Shown here: positions 1 to 7,450 of the stretch, one piece after another
Layout: the number at the start of each line of letters is the position of its first letter
How positions within the stretch are numbered: the first letter of the stretch is position 1
NCBI GenBank assembly: GCA_022448705.1
Contig: JAKUUF010000014.1
Coordinates: 1 to 19,918 of the forward strand
Length of the DNA stretch: 19,918 bases
Source of the DNA: SAR324 cluster bacterium
GTDB lineage: Bacteria > SAR324 > NAC60-12
Reading direction: 5' to 3'
Notes under the pieces: generated by a model
Seen by the model: the letters and a program-made list of their open reading frames with translations, nothing else
Told to the model about the DNA's origin: nothing
Databases searched by the model: none
Program-made: the position numbers and the translations under genes

Positions 1-2
1 TT

Positions 3-569
3 GACACAGTCGATCTACTGCTTGATATTCATTCGATGCAAACTGCTACTAGACCGTTGATGATGGCGGGACCACTTGACAAGGGGTGTGAGTTTGCCAG
101 TCAGCTCGGTATTCCAGAGGTAGTAGTTATGGATTTTGGACACAAGTCAGGCAGGATGATGACAGAGTATGAAGGATTTTCTGACCCAGGCAGTACGAAA
201 AACGCCTTGCTGATAGAATGTGGTCAGAACTGGGACCAAAGGAGCGCTGACTTGGCAATTACTGCTTCATGGAGATTCCTCATGATGCTCGGATTAGTAT
301 CGGAAGAAAATGCTGCTGTTCACTTAAGAACAGAGCCTCCATCTGAACAGCGAATTATTAAGGTTTCAGGACCATATACCATCAGGAACAGTGACTTCAG
401 TTTTAAGGAACCCTATGTGGGACTTGAAGAAATTCCATCCGCAGGTACTGTTATTGCCAATGATGGTGAGATAGAGGTAAAAACTCCTTACGATAACTGC
501 GTACTTATAATGCCTTCCAGACGCCAAAGACCAGGTGATACTGCCGTGCGATTTGGGAAATATATTTAG
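3..569 (+). CDS. Succinylglutamate desuccinylase/aspartoacylase-family deacylase, 3' part
   Basis: The gene enters from the left edge and is open in frame from base 3, so only about the last 188 residues are visible. The first visible segment is LLLDIHSMQ, which carries the second zinc-ligand His of the AstE/AspA (M14-like) fold. Further on, ALLIECGQNWDQRS has the conserved Glu region of these zinc amidohydrolases, and the tail (from about VSGPYTI) fits their C-terminal beta domain. Family members hydrolyse N-acyl amino acids such as N-acetylaspartate, N-succinylglutamate or N-acetyl-diaminobutyrate (ectoine breakdown). The substrate here cannot be told. The first ATG, at 36, lies inside the conserved core and is not the true start. 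It shares the strand of the amine-catabolic run downstream but is separated from it by a small gene and a long gap, so a shared pathway is only possible. Confidence 0.8.
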   Translation, partial: DTVDLLLDIHSMQTATRPLMMAGPLDKGCEFASQLGIPEVVVMDFGHKSGRMMTEYEGFSDPGSTKNALLIECGQNWDQRSADLAITASWRFLMMLGLVSEENAAVHLRTEPPSEQRIIKVSGPYTIRNSDFSFKEPYVGLEEIPSAGTVIANDGEIEVKTPYDNCVLIMPSRRQRPGDTAVRFGKYI

Positions 570-599
570 ATAGTTAAATGATTATTAATATTGTTTTGC

Positions 600-617
600 C
601 TGAGATCTTTTTCTCAG
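600..617 (+). terminator. Small hairpin after the deacylase gene, possible weak terminator
   Basis: CTGAGA (600-605) and TCTCAG (612-617) form a perfect 6-bp stem with a T-rich 6-base loop, 31 bases after the deacylase stop. No T-run follows the stem, so it is at best a weak intrinsic terminator. Confidence 0.25.
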
Positions 618-663
618 TGGTAGTCAGACCTATATTAACTATCCCTCCCCTGTAATTAAGAAT

Positions 664-882
664 ATGACCACTCAGTCAATTGCTAATCCCCTTGATAGAA
701 CACAATGCCCTATATGTGGTAAATCTAACAACTGTGGAAAAGAAGAAGGACTCGAACACTGCTGGTGTGCAGACTTAACCTTCCCTCGTAATCCTCCACA
801 AACAGTTATGTCCTGTTTCTGCCGAAGCTGCACGTACAAGATTTTAGAGCAGGAAAAAGCTGCATCAAATCCAGCTGTTTAA
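664..882 (+). CDS. Cysteine-rich CWC family protein
   Basis: This 72-residue protein has eight cysteines in a fixed pattern: CPIC at 15-18, C24, CWC at 33-35 and CFCRSC at 51-56. It matches the small Cys-rich CWC family found mainly in Proteobacteria, whose function is unknown. The Cys spacing suggests a zinc or other metal-binding knuckle, which is inference. There is no signal peptide or membrane segment. It sits alone between the deacylase gene and a long AT-rich gap. The start is the only ATG in frame before the Cys pattern. Confidence 0.75.
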   Translation: MTTQSIANPLDRTQCPICGKSNNCGKEEGLEHCWCADLTFPRNPPQTVMSCFCRSCTYKILEQEKAASNPAV

Positions 883-1031
883 TTCATTTCGCAGCAGCTA
901 AAAGAATTTCTTATAGCCTAATCAGATAATTGTATTTTACAATATACATTATTTTGCTTAGTGTATTGTCTTCTTAATGTTAATACTCGATATTACTTAC
1001 TGTTAATATTAAGTTTGAGTGTATGACTTTA

Positions 1032-1415
1032 ATGGGGAAAGATACCGTGGCTTTAGTACAAAATTATGTTGCGGAGGATCTCATTTAAGGGATTTGAATC
1101 GCTGCTCAGGGAGTGACAATTGTTATTTCACCTGGTGAGGGGAGGACTGCATTTGTGAGAGTTTTCGCGGACCTTTAGCAGTTGGAAGATCGCTTTACTG
1201 CTGATCCAGTGTTTGCTTAAACCGCAACAGGTTCGAACCAGCTTGAAGAAGCTGTTGTCTGTTTCAATTGAAGGGGTGGTCAAAGAATACAGTATGAGCT
1301 AATTCAAATCTTTATCAGAATGTTTCGGCGTTCCAATTTCAGAGATCATACCACAATAATTTATTCAAACATCAACTTTCACGGCCTTGGAAAACTCAAG
1401 GTCAAATCATCATAA
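1032..1415 (+). pseudogene. Possible decayed reading frame in the 883-1429 gap
   Basis: The 547-base gap between the CWC gene and the flavin oxygenase holds no intact gene. One frame starting at ATG 1032 reads protein-like segments, for example VALVQNYVAEDLI, GVTIVISPGEGRTAFVRVF and QLEDRFTADPVFA, broken by five in-frame stops (the first at 1086-1088 and 1095-1097) and ending at 1413-1415. The composition in about 1060-1280 is more gene-like than the AT-rich flanks. I do not recognise the family. The stop density is close to what random sequence would give, so this may be plain intergenic DNA. The rest of the gap (883-1031) is AT-rich with no clear structure apart from a short TTAATATTAA palindrome. 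Confidence 0.2.
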
Positions 1416-1429
1416 TAATCAGGATAAAC

Positions 1430-2887
1430 ATGATACGCACGGGTAATCAGTACAGAGAATCTATTAATGACGGACGCCAAGTCTGGATAGATGGAGAAAA
1501 AGTTAAGGATATATGCAATCACCCGTCTTTAAAGCCGATAATTGATATACGTTCGAGGATGTACGATATGGCACATGAAGACAAGTACCAGGAAAAACTA
1601 ACATATCTTGATGAGGAAACAAACGAACTCAATACGGTTTACCATAAACCACCGCGAACCAGAGATGACTGGTATGAAAAGGATACAGCAATGGATTCTT
1701 TGATGCATGATATTGGCGGGGTAGTAATAAGAGTAAGTGATGAAACAGTTGGGGAAATGTGGTCTCTTTTCGATGGCCAGGATGTTCTAAACGAAGTCGA
1801 TCCTCAGTTCGCAAGGAATATTGAGAATCATATTATAAGGGCCACGCGTGAGGATCCTTTTCATGTTTCAGCCAATACAGACCCAAAGGGCGACCGCTCA
1901 AGATTGCCCCAGGATCAGGATCCGGACATGCTGTTGCACGTAGTCAAGGAAACAGATGCCGGGATCGTGGTTCGTGGTGCAAAATTCGAAACTGCCGCTG
2001 CCTATTCTAACCAGGCTTTTGTAAAACCAACAATCGGAGGCTGGGCTGGTAACGAGAAACTCTCGGATTATGCTGTAAGCTTTATCTGTGACATGGGAGC
2101 TCCGGGATTAAAACATATTTGCCGTAGTGGCTTCTCAGGAAGGGGATCAGTTGAAGACTATCCTCTGGCAAACAATTTCGATGAAGTTGATACATTGCTG
2201 GTTTTCGATAACGTACTTGTCCCGTGGGAAAATGTCCTTTTTTACCGCCACACCAGCGCTGCTGCATTCATACGTGCAACTCTCCACCGATACAGCGCAT
2301 ATCCTTTCGTAACACGTATCCGCTACATTGCAGACATGATGATTGGTGCAGCACTGTTCAATGCAAGGCAGACAGGACTGGACAAACACCAGGCCGTGAG
2401 AGAGAAACTTGCCATGCTTGCCTGCTATCGTGAAGGTATAAATGCACATCTTACTGCCTCAATTGCGCTTGCAGAAAAGAGTCCAGGAGGTCTTCTGATG
2501 CCTAACCAATCACTGCTTCTTACCGGTCGAGTACATGCCTGTACACGACTTCCGGAAATGATGCATATTGCACGTGAACTGTGCGGTGGGCAAATTTGCG
2601 TAACACCAAACCATGCTGCATTTAATGACAAGGAATCAGGACACTGGCTGGAGAAATTTTATAATGTAAATGAAAACTGGGTTGCAGAAGACAGACGTAA
2701 GTTGCTTGCATTTGCAAGGGATCTTTTGAACTCAGACTACGCAGGACACAGGCTGACCTTCCAATTGTTTGCGCAGTCACCACCTTTCGCTCACCTGAAC
2801 GCTGTTTACAACAACTTCGATTTCTCAGGACCTTTGGATTTTGTGCGTAATGCGGCAGGACTGTCGGAAAAGGTGATGCAGCAGTAA
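1430..2887 (+). CDS. HpaB/PvcC-family FADH2-dependent oxygenase-like protein
   Basis: At 485 residues this matches the full length of the 4-hydroxyphenylacetate 3-hydroxylase large component family, whose members use reduced FAD from a partner reductase to oxygenate aromatic compounds. Family landmarks are PRTRDDWY (about 76-82), PFHVSANTDPKGDRS (143-157, catalytic-type His at 145), KETDAGIVVRGAKFETAAA and the C-terminal helical domain. In the phenol-hydroxylating enzymes an Arg-x3-Tyr pair plus this His hold the phenol. Here the pair reads RVSDE, so Arg101 is kept and Tyr is replaced by Glu105, which argues for another substrate. The Cys ligands of the related 4-hydroxybutyryl-CoA dehydratase are absent. 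No flavin reductase is encoded nearby. AGGA lies 7 bases before the ATG. It is the first gene of the catabolic run, 61 bases before the RidA-fold gene. Confidence 0.85.
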   Translation: MIRTGNQYRESINDGRQVWIDGEKVKDICNHPSLKPIIDIRSRMYDMAHEDKYQEKLTYLDEETNELNTVYHKPPRTRDDWYEKDTAMDSLMHDIGGVVIRVSDETVGEMWSLFDGQDVLNEVDPQFARNIENHIIRATREDPFHVSANTDPKGDRSRLPQDQDPDMLLHVVKETDAGIVVRGAKFETAAAYSNQAFVKPTIGGWAGNEKLSDYAVSFICDMGAPGLKHICRSGFSGRGSVEDYPLANNFDEVDTLLVFDNVLVPWENVLFYRHTSAAAFIRATLHRYSAYPFVTRIRYIADMMIGAALFNARQTGLDKHQAVREKLAMLACYREGINAHLTASIALAEKSPGGLLMPNQSLLLTGRVHACTRLPEMMHIARELCGGQICVTPNHAAFNDKESGHWLEKFYNVNENWVAEDRRKLLAFARDLLNSDYAGHRLTFQLFAQSPPFAHLNAVYNNFDFSGPLDFVRNAAGLSEKVMQQ

Positions 2888-2948
2888 TTTAAATCAATTA
2901 GGTGAAATTCGGTATTTTTAATATTTTTAGTAGCTAATCGGAGAAATA

Positions 2949-3365
2949 ATGACACATGAGAGAATAAGAAAATTTAACACTAAGGATACGTATCCTGAAC
3001 AGAATCTTGACAACGATCTTTGTCAGGTTGTACGTGCAGGGAACATTGTTTTTTTACGAGGTCAAGTAGGTTCAGACTTTGAAGGTAATATTGTTGGTAT
3101 TGGAGATCCGCAGGCACAGACTGATCAGGCAATGAAAAACGTCAAACAATTGCTTGAGGAAGCAGGAAGCTGCCTTGATCATATTTGCAAGATCACAGTC
3201 TATTTGACTGACAGGGGTTACAGGGAGGAGGTCTATCGTGCCCTTGGCAAGTGGTTTAAGGGAGTATTCCCTGTTTCAACAGGGGTGATTGTTTCTGGTC
3301 TGGCAAAACCAGAATGGGTGATGGAAATTGATGTAATTGCTGTAATTCCGGAAGAGGGAAAATGA
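2949..3365 (+). CDS. RidA/YjgF-family protein lacking the catalytic Arg
   Basis: This is a 138-residue RidA (YjgF/UK114) fold protein, recognisable from GNIVFLRGQVG (31-41), the central helix QAMKNVKQLLEEAG and the C-terminal strand VMEIDVIAVI. True RidA hydrolyses reactive enamines and imines such as 2-aminoacrylate, using an Arg in the motif F-P-A-R. Here that stretch is FPVST (107-111), so the Arg position is Ser110, while the Glu of the last strand (Glu126) is kept. This places it with the Arg-less Rid subgroups, whose chemistry is mostly unknown and which often sit in catabolic operons. GGAG lies 6 bases before the ATG. The stop overlaps the next gene's start (ATGA at 3362-3365), so the two are probably co-translated. 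Confidence 0.9.
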   Translation: MTHERIRKFNTKDTYPEQNLDNDLCQVVRAGNIVFLRGQVGSDFEGNIVGIGDPQAQTDQAMKNVKQLLEEAGSCLDHICKITVYLTDRGYREEVYRALGKWFKGVFPVSTGVIVSGLAKPEWVMEIDVIAVIPEEGK

Positions 3366-4033
3366 CACTATCAATTGCAGGACGTTGTCCTGAAACTGGC
3401 ATGCTCGGTGGTGCAGTTACATCATCAAGCATCTGTGTTGCAAGCCGCTGTCTTTTTACTCGGGCAGGTGTGGGAGCAGCACTTACACAGAATGTTACGG
3501 ACCCCAGCCTGGGAGACAAAATGCTTAATTTGCTGGAGTCTGTGTCGGATGCAAATTCTGCTTTATCCCAAGTCGTATCTGAAGCAAATCATATTCAATG
3601 GCGCCAGCTTGTGCTTCTGGACTCAACGGGAAGTTCTGCTCTCCACACCGGAGAAAAAGTTTTGGGTCAACATGCCACTGTCCAGGGGAATCAATGCGCA
3701 GCTGCGGCAAACCTTCTGGCAAATCAAAGTGTACCAAGTGCTATGGTTGAAGCTTTCGAAAAAAGTTCAGGTCACCTTGCACACAGGCTGATCACTGCTC
3801 TTGAGGCAGGAATTAACGCGGGAGGTGAAGAGGGGGCAGTTTTTTCTGCCGGAGTTGAGGTCGTGCATAAAGTGTCTTGGCCGATTGTAGACCTCCGTGT
3901 CGATTGGGATGATGAACCTATTTCAAGGTTGCATAAAATCTGGAATGAATATCAGCCTCAGCTTGAAGCCTACCTTACCCGTGCATTAAATCCTGATGAT
4001 GCTCCTTCATACGGGGTTCCTGGTGATATGTAA
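3362..4033 (+). CDS. DUF1028 family protein, putative Ntn-hydrolase fold
   Basis: This 223-residue protein matches DUF1028: TLSIAGRCPETGMLGGAV at the N terminus, RAGVGAALTQNVTDPSLG, LVLLDSTGSSALHTG, the HATVQGNQ region, and a C-terminal DLRVDWDDEPISRLHKIW. The family is assigned to the N-terminal-nucleophile hydrolase superfamily but has no firmly established reaction. After loss of the initiator Met, Thr2 would be the obvious nucleophile, which is inference. There is no signal peptide or peptidoglycan-binding extension, so it is likely cytoplasmic. The start overlaps the RidA-fold gene's stop by four bases. Its tight coupling to a Rid protein and an amine dehydrogenase points to hydrolysis of an amide-like intermediate. 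Confidence 0.88.
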   Translation: MTLSIAGRCPETGMLGGAVTSSSICVASRCLFTRAGVGAALTQNVTDPSLGDKMLNLLESVSDANSALSQVVSEANHIQWRQLVLLDSTGSSALHTGEKVLGQHATVQGNQCAAAANLLANQSVPSAMVEAFEKSSGHLAHRLITALEAGINAGGEEGAVFSAGVEVVHKVSWPIVDLRVDWDDEPISRLHKIWNEYQPQLEAYLTRALNPDDAPSYGVPGDM

Positions 4034-4083
4034 TTATTTCAAAAAAAAAATTATTATTTATTAACGGATATTTGAAGCATTAC

Positions 4084-6177
4084 ATGTCCCTTGATGAGCG
4101 ATACAGAATTCTATTTGAGCCACTGAAAATAGGTCCTGTTACTGCGCCTAACCGTTTTTATCAGGTTCCGCACTGTAACGGCATGGGCTATCGTGACGTT
4201 TCTGGAATGGTTGCCTTGCGGGCCATTAAGGCAGAGGGCGGCTGGGGGACTGTATGTACAGAGCAAGTTGAAATACATTACACATCCGAAATAACTCCTT
4301 TTATTGAATTGCGAATTTGGGATGATCGCGACGTGCCGCTTCTTGCCAGGATCACCAGCGCTGTACATGAGTACGGATCATTAGCTGGAATTGAACTGGC
4401 ATATAATGGGATCAATGGTCCAAATTTTTATTCACGAGAAGTGCCTCTTGGTCCAAGCGATCTTCCTACATTGACCTTTACAAATGATCCTGTGCAGGCC
4501 AGGGCAATGACCAAAAGCGATATTTCAGATTTACGCCGCTGGCATCGCAAGGCAGCTCTCCGTGCCAAGTCGGCCGGATTCGATATTATCTATGTTTACG
4601 GAGCTCACGGTTTCGGCGCACCGCAGCATTTTATTTCAAGACGCTTCAACCACCGTACAGATGAATATGGGGGTAGTCTGAAAAATCGTGCTAGATTGCT
4701 GGTGGAGCTGATTGAAGATACCAAAGAAGCAGTAGGCGATACATGTGCTGTAGCTTGTCGCATTGGTGTGGATGAACTGATTGGCAAGGAGGGGATTCAC
4801 CGTGAGGAAATGCTGGAACTCTTCAGTGAGATTGGGGATCTCCCAGACTTATGGGACCTGACTCTCTGCAACTGGGAATACGATTCCCGTACTTCCCGTT
4901 TTGGGGAGGAAGGGCATGAGGAGCCCTTCGTCAACGGCTTCAAACAGCTCACCAAAAAACCTGTGGTAGGTGTAGGACGCTTCACCTCACCGGATACGAT
5001 GGTTTATCAAATACGGCGGGGGATACTGGATTTAATTGGAGCAGCACGACCTTCAATAGCCGATCCTTTTTTGCCAAAAAAAATTTTTGAAGATCGTATT
5101 GATGATATTCGTGAGTGTATTGGCTGTAATATTTGTGTTTCAGGAGACATGACAATGTCTCCAATCCGATGTACGCAAAATCCTACTATGGGTGAAGAAT
5201 GGCGACGTCGATGGCATCCAGAAAAAATAAAAAGCAAGGGGCCAAGCAAAAATGTGTTAATTGTGGGAGGTGGTCCTGCAGGAATGGAATGTGCTCGTGC
5301 ACTGGGTCAGAGGGGTTATCATGTTACTCTTGCTGAAAAAAACAAGGAACTAGGGGGTCGTGTAAGTCATGAATCCCAATTGCCTGGTTTGGCTGAATGG
5401 AATCGGGTGAGGGATTATCGAATGTGGCAAATTCGCCAAATGGACAATGTAGAAACTTTTCTTGCAAGTGAGGTAACTGCTGATGATATTTTGGAATACA
5501 GCAGCGAGCATGTTGTGTTGGCAACTGGTTCAAAATGGAGACGTGATGGAGTAAGCCGCTATCACCTGTTTCCTCAGACTTTTCCCGAAAACTTGATTTT
5601 TACTCCTGATGATATTTATGAAGACAATGTGCCTAGTGGTCATGTAGTCCTCTACGATGATGATCATTTTTATCTTGGAGGAGTGCTTGCTGAACATTGC
5701 AAAAAAAAAGGGTGTGAAGTTACGCTGGTAACTCCGGCAGCTGTAGTTTCATCATGGACTGTACATACGTTAGAACAGGAAATAATTCAGGAGAATTTAT
5801 TAAATACAGGCATCAAAATTATGCCGCATCATTTTGTCCGACCGGGCAAAAAAAATTTTCCGGAGGTAGTGCACATATACACCGGAGAATCAACTGTACT
5901 GACATGTGATGCACTTGTACTGGTTACTGCGCGCATTCCAAATGCTTCACTTGACTCCGAGCTTGAGAAGGTTCGAAATTCCTGGGACGAAGCAGGAATT
6001 AAGAGTGTTACACGCATAGGAGATGCAAATGCTCCGTCAACCATCGCTGCGGCTGTTTATTCTGGACACCGTTACGCCCGGGAGTTGGACGAAGAACTTG
6101 ATCCTGATATCGTGCCGTTTAATCGTGAGTTGACCCAGATTGCTCCGGAACCAGACTGGAAGACATTTTGGGAATGA
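4084..6177 (+). CDS. Amine dehydrogenase, TMADH/histamine dehydrogenase family (FMN, 4Fe-4S, ADP domain)
   Basis: From ATG 4084 the protein has 697 residues; an in-frame TTG at 4072 would add four. The N-terminal Old-Yellow-Enzyme TIM barrel carries NRFYQVPHC with Cys31 at the position that binds FMN covalently in trimethylamine dehydrogenase. The catalytic triad is present as Tyr172, His175 and Asp267. CIGCNIC (345-351) plus Cys363 form the 4Fe-4S site. VLIVGGGPAGMECARAL starts the C-terminal FAD/NAD-like module. The enzyme should oxidatively cleave an amine and pass electrons to an ETF-like acceptor. The substrate bowl of TMADH (Tyr60, Trp264, Trp355) reads Gln61, Trp264 and Asp355 here, the same set as described for histamine dehydrogenase. 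The substrate is therefore more likely a charged primary amine than trimethylamine. It follows the DUF1028 gene by 50 bases. The next gene starts 152 bases later. Confidence 0.93.
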   Translation: MSLDERYRILFEPLKIGPVTAPNRFYQVPHCNGMGYRDVSGMVALRAIKAEGGWGTVCTEQVEIHYTSEITPFIELRIWDDRDVPLLARITSAVHEYGSLAGIELAYNGINGPNFYSREVPLGPSDLPTLTFTNDPVQARAMTKSDISDLRRWHRKAALRAKSAGFDIIYVYGAHGFGAPQHFISRRFNHRTDEYGGSLKNRARLLVELIEDTKEAVGDTCAVACRIGVDELIGKEGIHREEMLELFSEIGDLPDLWDLTLCNWEYDSRTSRFGEEGHEEPFVNGFKQLTKKPVVGVGRFTSPDTMVYQIRRGILDLIGAARPSIADPFLPKKIFEDRIDDIRECIGCNICVSGDMTMSPIRCTQNPTMGEEWRRRWHPEKIKSKGPSKNVLIVGGGPAGMECARALGQRGYHVTLAEKNKELGGRVSHESQLPGLAEWNRVRDYRMWQIRQMDNVETFLASEVTADDILEYSSEHVVLATGSKWRRDGVSRYHLFPQTFPENLIFTPDDIYEDNVPSGHVVLYDDDHFYLGGVLAEHCKKKGCEVTLVTPAAVVSSWTVHTLEQEIIQENLLNTGIKIMPHHFVRPGKKNFPEVVHIYTGESTVLTCDALVLVTARIPNASLDSELEKVRNSWDEAGIKSVTRIGDANAPSTIAAAVYSGHRYARELDEELDPDIVPFNRELTQIAPEPDWKTFWE

Positions 6178-6329
6178 GAAATTACCTGACTGGATTGAAA
6201 TACAGGAAGCCTATCAGGCCAACGTTACTGTTAATGCTGATATTTCGTGCTTTTGTTTCGGATAAAATCGGGGCTGGGGTGTAAAGAGTTTCTGAGTTAA
6301 ATATCATCCAAATTATGTTTAAGTAAAAA

Positions 6330-7358
6330 ATGATCACGGTATTTTCTGATAAACATCGACTGAGAAACGCCAAAACAGAATTATACGGTGGTCAGCTGGT
6401 TGCCCCATTTGAAAGTCCTTCTCGGGCTGATATTGTTCTGGAAAGAGTAAAAAGTGAAAAACTGGGTGAAGTCATCGAACCACAAGATTTCGGTATAGAC
6501 CCTGTCCTGGCCTTACATGATGCTGGATTTGTTGAATTCCTGCAAAACGCGTGGGATGAATGGTCGCAGACAGGATTTGAAGGTGAAGCAATACCTACTT
6601 GCTGGCCTGCTCGCCGCATGTCACATCGCATTCCTGAATTTATAGAAGGCAAAGTTGGTTATTATTCAATGTCCTCTGAAACCTCAATCAGTAAAGGTAC
6701 ATGGGAAGCTGCGGATGTAAGCAAGGACGTTGCATTGACCGGAGCGGAACTGTTATTGAAAAGAGACCAAAAAGGAGTTTTTTCACTCTGCCGTCCTCCA
6801 GGACACCATGCTGCACTTGATATGTTTGGAGGATATTGTTTTTTAAACAATGCAGCAATTTCAGCACAGTGGTTCAGAGACAACGGGATTGAAAAAGTGT
6901 GTATTCTTGACATTGATTTTCACCATGGAAACGGAACACAGGATATTTTCTATGAAAGGGAAGATGTACTCTACATTTCACTGCACGGGCACCCTAGAGA
7001 TGCTTTCCCTCATTTTTCTGGATATCAGGATGAAACTGGTCATAATGCAGGTGAAGGTGCCACATTCAATTGGCCGATGTCTCCCGGGACACAGTTCGGA
7101 AAATGGTGTGACTGCTTAAAAGAAAGCTTGGAAAAAATAGAAAGTTTTGAAACAGAAATAATTGTTGTTTCCTTGGGTGTGGATACTTTTGAGAAGGATC
7201 CAATCAGCTTTTTTAAATTGAAATCAGGAGATTTCCTTAGTATCGGAAAGTTAATTGCAGAATTGGAACTCCCGACACTTTTTGTGATGGAAGGTGGCTA
7301 TAACATCAATGAACTGGGTGTCAATGTAGTCAATGTTCTGCAGGGTTTTGAGGGATAG
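6330..7358 (+). CDS. aphA: Acetylpolyamine amidohydrolase (class II HDAC-like)
   Basis: The 342-residue protein is a near full-length match to the Mycoplana ramosa acetylpolyamine amidohydrolase (341 residues), with shared stretches such as LRNAKTELYGG, PGHHA, DMFGGYCF and HHGNGTQDIFYER. Expected active-site residues are all present: tandem His159-His160, zinc ligands Asp196, His198 and Asp285, and the transition-state Tyr324 in EGGY. The family removes acetyl groups from N-acetylputrescine, N-acetylcadaverine and acetylspermidine, releasing free amine and acetate. The ATG at 6330 gives the family's standard N terminus. It lies 152 bases after the amine dehydrogenase and 92 before aguB on the same strand. 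It may supply deacetylated amine to both. Confidence 0.94.
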   Translation: MITVFSDKHRLRNAKTELYGGQLVAPFESPSRADIVLERVKSEKLGEVIEPQDFGIDPVLALHDAGFVEFLQNAWDEWSQTGFEGEAIPTCWPARRMSHRIPEFIEGKVGYYSMSSETSISKGTWEAADVSKDVALTGAELLLKRDQKGVFSLCRPPGHHAALDMFGGYCFLNNAAISAQWFRDNGIEKVCILDIDFHHGNGTQDIFYEREDVLYISLHGHPRDAFPHFSGYQDETGHNAGEGATFNWPMSPGTQFGKWCDCLKESLEKIESFETEIIVVSLGVDTFEKDPISFFKLKSGDFLSIGKLIAELELPTLFVMEGGYNINELGVNVVNVLQGFEG

Positions 7359-7396
7359 GTCTAGCTCAGAACCATGAAAGCGTCTTTATTGATGTC

Positions 7397-7429
7397 TTTT
7401 CACTTAAATGAGATCCATTGTTGTGAAAA
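7397..7429. promoter_or_regulatory. Inverted repeat upstream of aguB
   Basis: TTTTCAC (7397-7403) and GTGAAAA (7423-7429) are perfect 7-bp inverted arms separated by 19 bases, in the 92-base gap before aguB. A second, interleaved pair is CTTAAAT (7403-7409) and ATTTAAG (7432-7438). This could be an operator for an internal promoter, but dyads of this size occur by chance in AT-rich gaps. Confidence 0.2.
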
Positions 7430-7450
7430 TAATTTAAGAAAAAGTACAAA

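Noticed and set aside
1003..1014. TTAATATTAA palindrome in the AT-rich gap as an operator
   Set aside because: A short AT-only palindrome is expected by chance in this composition.
1230..1239. GGTTCGAACC, identical to a tRNA T-arm core
   Set aside because: It is only a short palindrome. No acceptor stem, anticodon arm or D arm can be built around it.
2147..2449. A - strand open frame of 100 codons inside the flavin oxygenase gene
   Set aside because: It lies wholly antisense to a clear HpaB-family gene and reads as Cys-rich low-quality protein, typical of a shadow frame.
4072..4083. TTG start for the amine dehydrogenase
   Set aside because: The ATG at 4084 gives the usual family N terminus, about nine residues before ILFEP. 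The four extra residues add no conserved sequence and there is no better ribosome-binding site.
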